From assembly GCA_965228975.1 (NCBI GenBank), contig OZ245851.1, positions 2,542,001-2,606,000 of the forward strand: a stretch of 64,000 nucleotides of DNA. Reading direction: 5' to 3'. This DNA is from JAJFJD01 sp965228975 (lineage in GTDB: Bacteria; Pseudomonadota; Alphaproteobacteria; UBA8366). Each line of letters begins with the position of its first letter. Position 1 is the first letter of the stretch. A program made the translations under genes and the position numbers. Positions 24,395 to 33,755 of this stretch are shown here, one piece after another. The notes beneath the pieces were generated by a model. It was not told the DNA's origin. It saw only the letters and a program-made list of their open reading frames with translations, and ran no database searches.

Positions 24395-25120
24395 TCAGCC
24401 CCAGATTTTTTTTATGATCCCGGAGATTTGCAATCTCCGGAAATCTATAACCGCGACTCTCGCCGCATCGGGAATTGCTACGTAGATTTTGAGACCGCTT
24501 GGTCCCATTACCGTCGCTGTTCCCTTGCCGTCCAACACTATTCCCGTGGTGCCGCCGGGCGTACGGGGCCAAATGCTCGATCGCAACGGTGCGGGATTTC
24601 TCGGTTCCGAGGACGATGCGCCCGGCTTTTTCCGGATTACCCATGGCGGCCCCAATAAGCCGAATGCCGCGTGCTTCGCCCGCGAACAATACCTTCCCCG
24701 CCTTGTCGAAAATCACGTTCCCGGACGACGCATCGAGCGCGAAGCTTCTCACCGCCTCCAATGTCTCTAGGCGAAGGACCGATACTGTGTTCTTGCCGCC
24801 AGCCGCCAAATAGTCGCCGCTCGCCTAGAGCCGGATTTCCGCAATTCGAAAATCCAGTCGCTTGGTCCCGGCTATTCGGCCGCTCTTGATATCGACAGAG
24901 TAGATGTCTCGATATTCGTCGGTGACGACGAAAAGCCGGCGTGGCCAGCGAAAACTCGATCATTTTGCGAGTCTATGGCGGCGATTTCCGAAGATGCCGA
25001 TCCGCTGACATAGATAATATCGTCGACATCGTTTTCCCCCGACGCCGCGACGGACGCGGTCGTGGCAACCGCGGTACTGAACACCGACAACAGGAGAACA
25101 ACACAGAATTGCCCGATCAT
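24395..25120 (-). pseudogene. Decayed exported beta-propeller (YVTN/WD40-like) protein
   Basis: Coherent propeller-like sequence runs through changing frames. A signal peptide MIGQFCVVLLLSVFSTAVAT (ATG 25120) leads into DDIIYVSGSASSEIAAIDSQ. The frame then shifts near 24940 to LFVVTDEYRDIYSVDIKSGR, which runs into an in-frame TAG at about 24826. The same frame resumes with YLAAGGKNTVSVLRLETLEA and GKVLFAGEARGIRLIGA. A further shift near 24560 gives IVLDGKGTATVMGPSGLKIY and VAVIDFRRLQISGIIKKIWG. With two frameshifts and one stop it is a pseudogene. It is tandem with the DUF2807 gene. Confidence 0.65.
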
Positions 25121-25208
25121 TTTCGTGATAACCGAGCCCTGAACAGTGACATCACGATAGGCATTCGATCCGGCAGGGTCCAATTACGAACGCGCGATGA
25201 CCCACAGG

Positions 25209-26042
25209 TCACGGTACAACGGTGAATCTGGCGTCTCCTGCACCAATAATCGAAATCCGCGGCTTGGTGTTGATACGCTCGATTTCGATCTGGCCGGCAC
25301 CGACTATCGATATGTCGGCATCTTGCACGGTCCCGCCAACCGATACGTTGCCGGCCCCCAACAATGTCGCCTGCAGCCGGCGAATAGCACCCGAACGTAC
25401 AGAGACACGGCCATCTCCGCTCAACACGAGGCTCAAGTCGCCGTCCACCGCAGCAGCTTCAAAGGTAACGGCACCAGAGGCACGAAGTTTCGTCGGACCA
25501 ACTTTTCCGACGGTGACACGTCCGGCGCCGGCGATGTCCGCATCGAAGCGTCCTTCTATGTCGCCAATCACCGCCGAACGTACCGGTCCCTCTATACTAA
25601 AGGCCTGCCCGGCCGGCACAAGTATCGTGAGCTTCAGGTCGACATGCTTTGCAGGGTTCGACTCGAATTTCTGGTTGCCGATGATGACCGTGCTCGTGCC
25701 GCCGCTCGTAACAGAGACGACATTACCGCCGACCACAGCAACACTGCTTTGGCTGCCTTGCAGATGGAGATCCGGCTTTTGACGGATCAACATCTTATTG
25801 TTCGCCGTGCGGATATCGAAATAGTCTTCAAGGCCAGCTTCGCCGCTTAATTCGACGATCGTCGTGTCCGCCTCATGCACTCGGACTCGCACGTCGCCCG
25901 AAATGTTCTCTAGCGCCACCATGTCGACATTGGCGACAACTTTATTTTTTCGCTTCGCAGCGGCATCGGCGCAAACATCGAGCCCGAACAAAAGACAAAA
26001 CGAGATTGCGGTAAGTATCGTCAACGAACGTCGAGGCATCAT
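25209..26042 (-). CDS. Secreted DUF2807 (GIN-domain) protein
   Basis: About 277 residues from ATG 26042 (an upstream ATG at 26054 would add four residues). A signal peptide (SLTILTAISFCLLFGLDVCA) is followed by a basic stretch and a right-handed beta-helix-like domain of the DUF2807 type. GAG-containing turns recur: IAGAGRVTVGKVG, LSGDGRVSVRSGA, LLGAGNVSVGGTV, IVGAGQIEIERI, IIGAGDARF. Such proteins are often described as auto-transporter adhesin-like head domains, but this one has no visible outer-membrane domain, so it is probably periplasmic or released. A perfect ECF motif (26124-26099) lies about 57 bp upstream. Confidence 0.75.
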   Translation of the reverse strand: MMPRRSLTILTAISFCLLFGLDVCADAAAKRKNKVVANVDMVALENISGDVRVRVHEADTTIVELSGEAGLEDYFDIRTANNKMLIRQKPDLHLQGSQSSVAVVGGNVVSVTSGGTSTVIIGNQKFESNPAKHVDLKLTILVPAGQAFSIEGPVRSAVIGDIEGRFDADIAGAGRVTVGKVGPTKLRASGAVTFEAAAVDGDLSLVLSGDGRVSVRSGAIRRLQATLLGAGNVSVGGTVQDADISIVGAGQIEIERINTKPRISIIGAGDARFTVVP

Positions 26043-26098
26043 TTCACCGTCCATCTGTTGATATGCAAGCCGACATAGCTACGCCGCTTAATTCATCA

Positions 26099-26124
26099 AA
26101 CGGGGTCAATTCCGCCTAGGGGTT
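26099..26124 (-). promoter_or_regulatory. Predicted ECF promoter, AACCCC-N16-CGTT (site 9)
   Basis: AACCCC at 26124-26119, CGTT at 26102-26099, spacer 16, 56 bp before the proposed start of the DUF2807 gene, the same distance as at sites 3 and 4. Confidence 0.7.
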
Positions 26125-26126
26125 AA

Positions 26127-26645
26127 GGCCACAGGCAGCAGTCCACAAAATAACGGATTGTCAGGCCATGCAAGCAACAGAAGTTGGCGGACTACGGGTC
26201 GAACTCCGGAGCGCTGTCGCACCTATCATGACGCAAGCCTCGAACACCCTTATGCCGGCCGCTTTGAACGACGGGTTCGATGCATTAGCCGAGCAACTAA
26301 AGTTGGCTGCATGCGCAGGATTTGGACAAGAACGCACCGCCATTCGGTTGATAAATGCCGTCTAGAATTTTTGTGGGATCAACAGCTATGTAAGGCCCTA
26401 TTCGAACGTTGGTTATAACAGCCGAAAATCACATATCGACGCCAATAACGAACGTCATCGGAACGAGAACGGACTTCACCTCCTGAAGTTTGGATCCAGC
26501 GGCAATGCGGACCTCAAACTCGGAAGTCGCGACTTCCGAAATTAGCCACAAGCGGACTCACGAATCTTACTGAAACTTTCGCGCAGCACTTCCGATTCGT
26601 GCCTGAAACGCGATTCTGGTCGAAGCAAGATACCAACCACCCCAC
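26127..26645. other. About 520 bp without a convincing gene
   Basis: Short frames exist on both strands (for example 26168-26365 on the plus strand), but none has a ribosome site or recognisable sequence. It separates the ECF-regulon block from the giant-protein operon. Confidence 0.4.
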
Positions 26646-29600
26646 CTATAAATTGCTCGCGGTCTTGAGCGCCTTCTGCAGGGCCTGCGGCGTGTTGTCG
26701 TTGGCGATCAAGTGACGCGGCTTCGGATACCGGAACCCGTTCACCGGATTGAAGTGGATGTCATCCAACTTCACGCCCATCTTCTTGGTGTCGATCCAGT
26801 GGCCGAATTTCTTCATCAGCGCATCCCGATACTGGAACGGAATGTCCCGCTGCGCCTCCAGCGCATTGTTGTAGGCTTTTTCGGCCTGTTCCAGGCGCTT
26901 CTTGCGGCCCGGCGTTCCCTTCGGCAGCGCATCGGCCTGCCGCCATGCGGCAAGATTATCGGCGACCGCTTTCTTGGCTTGGTTATACCGGACGATCCAG
27001 GCGGGCGGCGGGCTGCTGACCCAGCGCTGGAAGATCTTCGCGCGCCGCACCAGTTCGGCACCCTCGCCAAGCAGCGGTACGATGCCGCCGGTGTCATGAA
27101 TGACCAGCCGTGTTCTGCCGTTCCGGGTCAATTCGAAGCCGAAGTTGTTCGCCTTGTTGTCGAGCCATACGGCACCGCTTTCGTTGAGGACCCGCTGAAC
27201 CTTGCGGAACAGCTCCGCCTGTTTGAGCGTCATGCCCTTCAGGCCACGCGTCGCGTCCCAGAATGTGGGCGGCGCTTCCTGGGCAACCCGAAGACTGCCG
27301 TTGACGAGCCCTTTGTCGTTGGCTGCCCGGATCTTGAAATCGTGGATGATTTCCGGTGTGCGGACAACGAACTCCCGGAAGCCTTTCGGCAGGGACCGCA
27401 GGATATCGTATCCGACCTTGTCGAGGATGACGGCCGATTTCGTGACGCCGCCCTTGGTGACCTTGACCACAAACCCCTTCATGTTCTCAAGGCGCTGCAC
27501 GACGGTGAAGGAACCTTTACCGACCATGTCGCCAAGTTCGAGGACGACGCGGCGGCCGCTGGGCAGGGTGATCCTGATGTCGAACGGCGATTGATCGATC
27601 GTCACACCCGGTGGCACATCCGGCGCCTTTTTGGGGGGCGCCTTCGGCACAGGGGGCCGGGCGGGCGGTGCTTTCGCGACGGGAACGGGTCGCGGTGGGC
27701 CGACATTTGCCGTGCCGCCAGGACCCGTCCGTTTCGGCGCTCCACCTGGCTTATTGCCTGCCGCGGCCGGTGCCGGGCCTTTCGGCTGCTCGATGACGGG
27801 CCGCGGTTTTTGCGCCGTTTTCGGGAATTCGATCGCCGGCTTGTTCTTCAACGGTCCCGCCGGCGGATACTCGATCTTCGGCTGCGGCGACTTGCGCGGC
27901 GGACCGAATTTACCGGGTGCCGACGAGATGTCGGGCAGCGGCTGCGGCGCTCCCGGTGGCCGTCCGATCGGATTCTTCGGCAGCGGCGCCTGCTGCACCG
28001 GGTTGTTCCGTACCGGTTGCACCGCCTTCTTACCGAGCTGTGCATTTTCCAGCGCCAGGATACGCGCGGCGAGTTTCTCGGCGGCGGTCAGCGCCGGCGT
28101 ATCGATCATGAGCGACCGCAGCCGATGCCCGTTGCCGGGACTGCCCGGATAATGCCGGGTGATGCGGTCGAATTCCTTCCACGGGATTCGGTTCGACAGA
28201 CCCTTCGGCAGCCCGCCTTCGCCAAACGACACCCACCAATTACCGCTCGCGTCCTTGGCGACCTTCTCCAGCCTCACCCAATGATATCCGCCGGCGCCGT
28301 TCTGGATGTTGACCAGGACTTCCCGGCCCTTGGCGAGCGCCTTCGCCATATCCTCCAGGCTATGGAAACCGGCAGCCATGCGGCGGGGGGCGATGCCGGT
28401 GAGGCGCAGGTATTCCGCCAGTTCGAACACGGTCATTCCCGTGCCCCTGGACAGCAATCCCTTGCCATGGGCGAAGTGCCACAGGAAACTCTGCACGCGT
28501 TCGGAGAGAACGATGCCGAGGTCCTTCAACACCGCCTCCGCAGCGACCAGACCGCAATTCTCCGAAAACAGTTGACGTTGCACGCCGCACTTACCGCCGG
28601 CCGGCGGACCGCGCACCGGCTGCGCCGGGGGATTTTGCCGGGCGGGGCCGCGCGGTGCCCGCGTGCCGGGATTAGGGTTGTTCGGTGCGGCGGCGAGGTT
28701 CGGGGTCTTGCGCGGTGCCGCCTTCGGCCCCTTCGGCAGCTTTCCGGAGTCCGGCAGTTTCGGGTTGCGCACGTTGTCCGGCAGCGGCGGCGGCGCATCG
28801 ATAGCCTTGCCGGCGTCCGCGATATCGTCGAGCACCTTGCCCGACGGAACATTCCCCAGCAGCTTGTCCGCGGTCTTCAGACCCGCGGCAACCTTGCCGC
28901 CGGCCCGCAGCGCGGTCACAACCTTACCGATCCCTCCGAGCAGGATGGTCGGGTCGAGGAAGAACTCGCCGATGAACTCCGCCGACGATGCGGACTTTTT
29001 AAACGCGTTGCCCGCGTCCCGTTCGGAAACGGCTTGGCCCAGGCCCTTCACATTCTGCGTGAAATCGTAGATCTGCTTGCCGAGACCGAAGAACATCGCC
29101 TTCGCCATCTTGGAAGGGTTTTTCTCGAAGGCTTCCAAGAATTCCTGATTATCGGTCCCGAACAGGTTGGGCCGGAAGCCGAGATTCCGCTGCAGCGAGG
29201 CCTCGAACTTCTCGCCGAAGTAATCGATCGGCTCCCAGATGAACAACTTCACCAGGCCGACGAGCCCTTTGATCCCGCCCTTGATCAGACCGTAAGTGCC
29301 GCCGATGTTGATGGCCCATTCGGTGGCTTTTCGGTCGAAGTGATCCAACACGGCCTTCGACGCGCTGAATTTCGGATCCTTCAGGTCGATCCTGCTGACC
29401 GCCTGACGGATCGACGCGTTCTGGCGTTTCGCCGCTTCGTCGATCTTGCCGTCCCCGTCGAGTACGGCCTGTGCCCGTTTCTGCAGCCGCTCTTCGTCGC
29501 TGATCTCGAACAGTTTGTCGGAAATCGCCTGGCTCGCGATGTCCCAACGAATGTTCTCGACGATTTGATTCAGTGCCTTGATATTCTGCGCGTCGAGTTT

Positions 29601-32600
29601 CGCCCACTCCTTTCGCGCCGCCTCGAGACGCTTGAGCTGACGATTCAGATTCTCTACTTCCTTCGTCAAGCCAGCCCTCTTCGCGGCGGTGCGCTTACGC
29701 TCCAGAATGCCTTTGCGTTTGGCGAATGCCTTCTCGCGCGCGGCAGCGGCCTCCCGGCCCAGACGTAGGTGTCCGAGCGCCCCGGCGAACAGCGCAGCCC
29801 GCTCGTTGACGGCCTTGCGTCGCGAATCCGGATCGGCGGCCCACAGCCGCCGCTGCGCCTCCAGCCCGGCCTGCATCACCTTCTCGCGCAGCCGCATGAA
29901 CTCCTTGATGTCGCTGTTGAGGCGCAGCGTCGCGGTCTTAATCTTGGCTTTCAGGTTTTCCATACGATTGATTTCCTCGTTCGTATGGAATTTTTCGTCC
30001 TTGAGCTTCTTCAGCTCGGCCTTGAGCTTCTTGACGGCTTCGGCCCGCGCGGTCAGCGTCTCCGGCGTGATGTTGCGGGACTTGGCGAATTCATCCAATT
30101 CCTTACCGCGGTTGACCGCCGCCTGGCGCGCCTCGGCGTACTGGATCGTGGCGATGATCCGCGTTTTCTGATTGGTCGTCAGGCGATCCCAGCCGGAGAC
30201 GTGACGGCGCAACCAGTCGAGTCTTTTGTCCGACGGAATCTTGCTGAAGAAATCCTCGCTCGGCGGATTCTCCAGGACCTTGGTTAGGAGTTGTGCCTGC
30301 ACATTTTCCAGGTTCCGCTTGGCGGTATTCGCATCTTCTCGGCGCTGCTGGTGCGTCGCTTCGGCCTGTTGCGCCGCAGACTGCCGGCGGTCTGCAACCG
30401 CCTCCAATTGCGTAGCGCGGTTCTCGGCGGCGGTGGCGCGGGCATCGAACTCCTTCGCCTCGTTGGTCAGGGCGACTTGTTTCGCCCGGCGCTCGCGGGC
30501 TCCTGCCTCTTCCTTCTTCGCCTCGGCCTCCAGCTCCGCAGCGCGCTTCTCTCGTTTCTGGGCATCTTCGATATTGTTCGCCGCGGCCTGGCGGGCGTCG
30601 GCGGCAAGCTTCTTGTCATCCTTCGACCGTTCCGCCGTGCGTTCATAGCGCGCCGCCGCGGCCCGATTCCTCGCGGCCGCATCGCGTTCGGCTTTCGCTT
30701 TGGCGCGCAAGGCCTTCGCCCGATCTTCCGCCGATTTGGCGAGGCCGCCATAGCCGACCGATAGGTCCTTGTTGTGATCCGCAACCTGGGTCGCCCGGTT
30801 CCGTACCTCATAGGCGCGTTCCCGCGCCTTCCTTGCTTCTTCCCGGGCCTTCTGCGCCTCGCGGTCGGCCTTCCATTTGTCCCGCCCGGCCTGCGAGGAT
30901 TTCTGACGGGTGGTTTCTGCCGCCTTTATCAGATCGCCGACGGCCACATCCAGTTGCGCAGCGCTGAGCGCCGCCGCGCCCGCGCCACCGACCACGGCGC
31001 CAGCGACCAGCGCCCTCGGGACCGCTTTGTAACGCCCGGAAGCGCTGGCGAGTTGGGCACCGGGTTTCTTTTTCGGAGCGCCATGAAACATCTTGTCGAG
31101 ACGGGCCAGTTTCGATCCCGTCCGCGAGGCCGTGCAGGTGGTCTTCGGACCGCCGCCGGCGGAACAGCCGGGCGCTTTATATTGCTGTGCCTGCCGGGCT
31201 TGTTGCGCCTGTTTGGCGTTCTGCGCCTGGCTGGCGTTCTTCGCGATCTGCCCCGCTGCGGGCGACGCGGTGCCTTTTCCCTTCGCCATGGCGACTTTCG
31301 GCGCCGACGACGCCCGCTTGCTCCGTTTACCGGACGCTTTCGACCCCTTTACATAAGCCCAGGCAAACTTCGTCGTCGCCGATTCGACGACGCATTGTCC
31401 GCTCGGGTTTACCTTGTTCTTGAAGCCGGCCTTGGTCAGCCCGCGCGCAAACTTGTCGCGACGTCCGGCCGCACTGGCAATTTTCTTATCGATCTGACCA
31501 AGCCGCTTGTTGACGGCGTCCTTGCCAAGCCCCATCCGTTCGGCCGCCGACGGTGCGCCATTCTTGCCGGGAGCCAGGTTCTTGCGGACGCCGTTGAGCT
31601 GGGCCAGTTCCGCGTTGGCACCGGCGACACCGGCAAGATTGCGGTCGACCTGACGCGCCTTGGCGTCCACCTTGGCAACATCGACCTTGCCGTCCTTGCC
31701 CGTGATATCGCGGATCTCGCGGTTGTAGTCCTCGACGAACTTCTGGGCCCGGCCGGCATTGGCGAGAGGACGAAGGCGGGACTCGCGCTCGTAAGCTTCG
31801 TCGAGCTTGTTGCCCACTTTTTCTTGAGCATTCTTGTGTCGGCGGGACTCCTCGCGCCAATGGCGTTCGTCAGCCCGCTGGAGATTCTCGTATTCCTTCA
31901 ACGCATCTTGGACTTCCCGGTAGCTGCCGCCCTTTTCCTTGAGATCGAAATACTTTTTCCGCGCCTTGTTGATGTCGCTCTCGTCCACCGGCGGGTATTT
32001 GACCGGCTGCTTCTTAAGCGCGTCGGCATACTCCTTGCGGTAGCGCTCGACGTCTTTCTGGGCTTTCTCATGGTCGCGGACGGCTTTCTGAGCATTCTTC
32101 GGGTCCGCCTTGTTTTGCGGATTGCGAAGATCGTCGCGTGCTTGTTCGACGTCCTTCACGGCATCATCGAGTGCCTTGTAATCAGCGTTGATCTTGTCGG
32201 CGTCGAGCCGTACGGCCTCGTCGATGGAGGTGGTCCCATCCGCCGCCAGTTTCGCTTCCATCTCGCGGGCACGGGCATCGAATTTCGAGTTGCCGGTCGT
32301 CGCATCACCGAAATTCTTGCTGAGGCCGCGGTACTCGCGGGTAACATTGTTCAGTTCCTTGGCTTCGGACCGCGACAGCGACCCGAAACGCCGCTTGCTT
32401 TCGAGCGCTTCCTTCCGATTTCGCAGCTTCCACATCTGGTCGCTATAGGCACGGGCCTGCTTGCGCGCCTGACGCGCTTTCCATTGTTCCTTGGACTGGC
32501 CGAACCCCTTGTCGAGTTTGGCCTCGAATTTGGCTTGTTCCCGCGCCAAGTTGCGCTGTTCGCGACGGTGGCGTTCCCACTTCTGCTGGAACTTGCCCGT

Positions 32601-33719
32601 ATTCTTGACGTTCTCGACCCGGCGGCGGCTGTTGTCTTCCAACTGGCCCCGGAGTTTCCGACAGGCCGCGCCGCGGCAGTTGGGGTCGCCCTTGCGGGCT
32701 TCCTGCATCTTCTTGTTAAGGTCCTTGCGTTCCTTATCGATGCCTTCCTTGTCCGCTTCCAGCTTGTCGTTTTCCTCGACCAGCTTGTCGCGTTTCTTGT
32801 TCAGCTTGTCGCGTTTGTCGTTGAGGTCCTTGCGTTCCTTTTTCGCCTGCTTGCGGCCCTTAATCTTCTTGTCGAGTTCCTTGTCCTTCTCGAGTTTCTT
32901 CTTTTCTTTTTCCGCCTCGGCGCGCCGCTTGCGAAGCTCGTCCTCGATCTCCTTGAGCTTCTTGTCGATTTCCTCGCGTTCCTTGTCGAGTTCCTCCTGC
33001 AATTCAGCCGCGATGTCTCCCGCGACGCAGACGGGGCCGTCCTGCGGCGGGGCCAACCCGCCTTCCTGCTTCTTGATCAAGGCGCCAACCGCCGCGCCCG
33101 TGCTGCTTATGGCGTTATAGTCAGGCCCGCTCGACGTCGTGCCCTGGTCCGTGCCCTCAATTGACTCCACGTTGCCGTACCCGCTCCGGCTGCGCAGCCG
33201 GTGGCGGGAATGATCCAATGCTTCCTTACTCTTTTGATGGATCAGGCGCTGCTCGGCTTCCCGCGCCGCCTTCTTCTTCGCGTCGTCGTAGTTGCTGTCG
33301 ACCGTGGAAGGGTAGCTTTGTTCGGTCGCTGAGGAACTGCTGCTCGCAGCTGCAGGGGCGGACGCCGCCGCGGGTGCGGACGGCACCTCTTCCTTCTTCG
33401 TTTCAACCTTGGGAGCGATCGCCGGCGCACTGACGGCAGGGGCGCTTACGGCGGGAGCGCTCGCCGATGGAAGCGTTTCCGTCGGTTGTTCGTCGCTGCT
33501 GTCACCGAAAGTCCGCACCGGCGGCGGCGTCAGGTTGACGCAATGTCTTTGAACCCCGTCCTTATCGAAGGAGCAGAAGACATGCGGCTCAACCTCCACC
33601 ATACCGGCAGAGGCCGTCGACGCCGCTCCGAACGAACAGACCAATGCGAGCAACAAGGATCCGCAAACGGCGCCGACCGGCCGGAGCCAGTCAATCTTAG
33701 CGGTCCAGAATGATTGCAT
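26646..33719 (-). CDS. Giant secreted multidomain protein: coiled coils, C39-like peptidase, kinase-like domain
   Basis: 2357 residues. The signal peptide is at 1-39 (LLLALVCSFGAASTASA). Pro/Ala/Ser linkers follow, then about 200-1500 of highly charged coiled coil (Lys/Glu/Arg repeats such as KEKKKLEKDKELDKKIKG), with a short hydrophobic stretch near 905 and a hydrophobic region near 1450-1490. Residues about 1710-1870 look like a C39-type papain-like peptidase: ENCGLVAAEAVLKDLG (Cys about 1723) and GGYHWVRLEKV (His about 1812). Residues about 2050-2280 look like a protein-kinase fold: GKGSFTVVQRL loop, VVKVT Lys, VWLDNKANNFGF catalytic loop and IHDTGG as DFG equivalent. It is last in an operon after a CsgG-family lipoprotein. 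A toxin-like or effector role is plausible but inferred. Confidence 0.65.
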   Translation of the reverse strand: MQSFWTAKIDWLRPVGAVCGSLLLALVCSFGAASTASAGMVEVEPHVFCSFDKDGVQRHCVNLTPPPVRTFGDSSDEQPTETLPSASAPAVSAPAVSAPAIAPKVETKKEEVPSAPAAASAPAAASSSSSATEQSYPSTVDSNYDDAKKKAAREAEQRLIHQKSKEALDHSRHRLRSRSGYGNVESIEGTDQGTTSSGPDYNAISSTGAAVGALIKKQEGGLAPPQDGPVCVAGDIAAELQEELDKEREEIDKKLKEIEDELRKRRAEAEKEKKKLEKDKELDKKIKGRKQAKKERKDLNDKRDKLNKKRDKLVEENDKLEADKEGIDKERKDLNKKMQEARKGDPNCRGAACRKLRGQLEDNSRRRVENVKNTGKFQQKWERHRREQRNLAREQAKFEAKLDKGFGQSKEQWKARQARKQARAYSDQMWKLRNRKEALESKRRFGSLSRSEAKELNNVTREYRGLSKNFGDATTGNSKFDARAREMEAKLAADGTTSIDEAVRLDADKINADYKALDDAVKDVEQARDDLRNPQNKADPKNAQKAVRDHEKAQKDVERYRKEYADALKKQPVKYPPVDESDINKARKKYFDLKEKGGSYREVQDALKEYENLQRADERHWREESRRHKNAQEKVGNKLDEAYERESRLRPLANAGRAQKFVEDYNREIRDITGKDGKVDVAKVDAKARQVDRNLAGVAGANAELAQLNGVRKNLAPGKNGAPSAAERMGLGKDAVNKRLGQIDKKIASAAGRRDKFARGLTKAGFKNKVNPSGQCVVESATTKFAWAYVKGSKASGKRSKRASSAPKVAMAKGKGTASPAAGQIAKNASQAQNAKQAQQARQAQQYKAPGCSAGGGPKTTCTASRTGSKLARLDKMFHGAPKKKPGAQLASASGRYKAVPRALVAGAVVGGAGAAALSAAQLDVAVGDLIKAAETTRQKSSQAGRDKWKADREAQKAREEARKARERAYEVRNRATQVADHNKDLSVGYGGLAKSAEDRAKALRAKAKAERDAAARNRAAAARYERTAERSKDDKKLAADARQAAANNIEDAQKREKRAAELEAEAKKEEAGARERRAKQVALTNEAKEFDARATAAENRATQLEAVADRRQSAAQQAEATHQQRREDANTAKRNLENVQAQLLTKVLENPPSEDFFSKIPSDKRLDWLRRHVSGWDRLTTNQKTRIIATIQYAEARQAAVNRGKELDEFAKSRNITPETLTARAEAVKKLKAELKKLKDEKFHTNEEINRMENLKAKIKTATLRLNSDIKEFMRLREKVMQAGLEAQRRLWAADPDSRRKAVNERAALFAGALGHLRLGREAAAAREKAFAKRKGILERKRTAAKRAGLTKEVENLNRQLKRLEAARKEWAKLDAQNIKALNQIVENIRWDIASQAISDKLFEISDEERLQKRAQAVLDGDGKIDEAAKRQNASIRQAVSRIDLKDPKFSASKAVLDHFDRKATEWAINIGGTYGLIKGGIKGLVGLVKLFIWEPIDYFGEKFEASLQRNLGFRPNLFGTDNQEFLEAFEKNPSKMAKAMFFGLGKQIYDFTQNVKGLGQAVSERDAGNAFKKSASSAEFIGEFFLDPTILLGGIGKVVTALRAGGKVAAGLKTADKLLGNVPSGKVLDDIADAGKAIDAPPPLPDNVRNPKLPDSGKLPKGPKAAPRKTPNLAAAPNNPNPGTRAPRGPARQNPPAQPVRGPPAGGKCGVQRQLFSENCGLVAAEAVLKDLGIVLSERVQSFLWHFAHGKGLLSRGTGMTVFELAEYLRLTGIAPRRMAAGFHSLEDMAKALAKGREVLVNIQNGAGGYHWVRLEKVAKDASGNWWVSFGEGGLPKGLSNRIPWKEFDRITRHYPGSPGNGHRLRSLMIDTPALTAAEKLAARILALENAQLGKKAVQPVRNNPVQQAPLPKNPIGRPPGAPQPLPDISSAPGKFGPPRKSPQPKIEYPPAGPLKNKPAIEFPKTAQKPRPVIEQPKGPAPAAAGNKPGGAPKRTGPGGTANVGPPRPVPVAKAPPARPPVPKAPPKKAPDVPPGVTIDQSPFDIRITLPSGRRVVLELGDMVGKGSFTVVQRLENMKGFVVKVTKGGVTKSAVILDKVGYDILRSLPKGFREFVVRTPEIIHDFKIRAANDKGLVNGSLRVAQEAPPTFWDATRGLKGMTLKQAELFRKVQRVLNESGAVWLDNKANNFGFELTRNGRTRLVIHDTGGIVPLLGEGAELVRRAKIFQRWVSSPPPAWIVRYNQAKKAVADNLAAWRQADALPKGTPGRKKRLEQAEKAYNNALEAQRDIPFQYRDALMKKFGHWIDTKKMGVKLDDIHFNPVNGFRYPKPRHLIANDNTPQALQKALKTASNL

Positions 33720-33755
33720 CGCGATGTCCCTTCGGCTCGGCGTTTTCCCGGCTGG

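Noticed and set aside
26168..26365. 65-codon plus-strand frame in the gap before the giant gene
   Set aside because: The residue pattern is plausible, but there is no Shine-Dalgarno, no neighbour and no family, so it is not annotated.
26712..33164. Very long open frames on the plus strand opposite the giant gene (about 1018 and 796 codons)
   Set aside because: They are the mirror of a coiled-coil protein with strongly biased GC-rich codons. They have no signal, no recognisable domain and no ribosome site, and the minus-strand frame is continuous over 2357 codons with clear domains.
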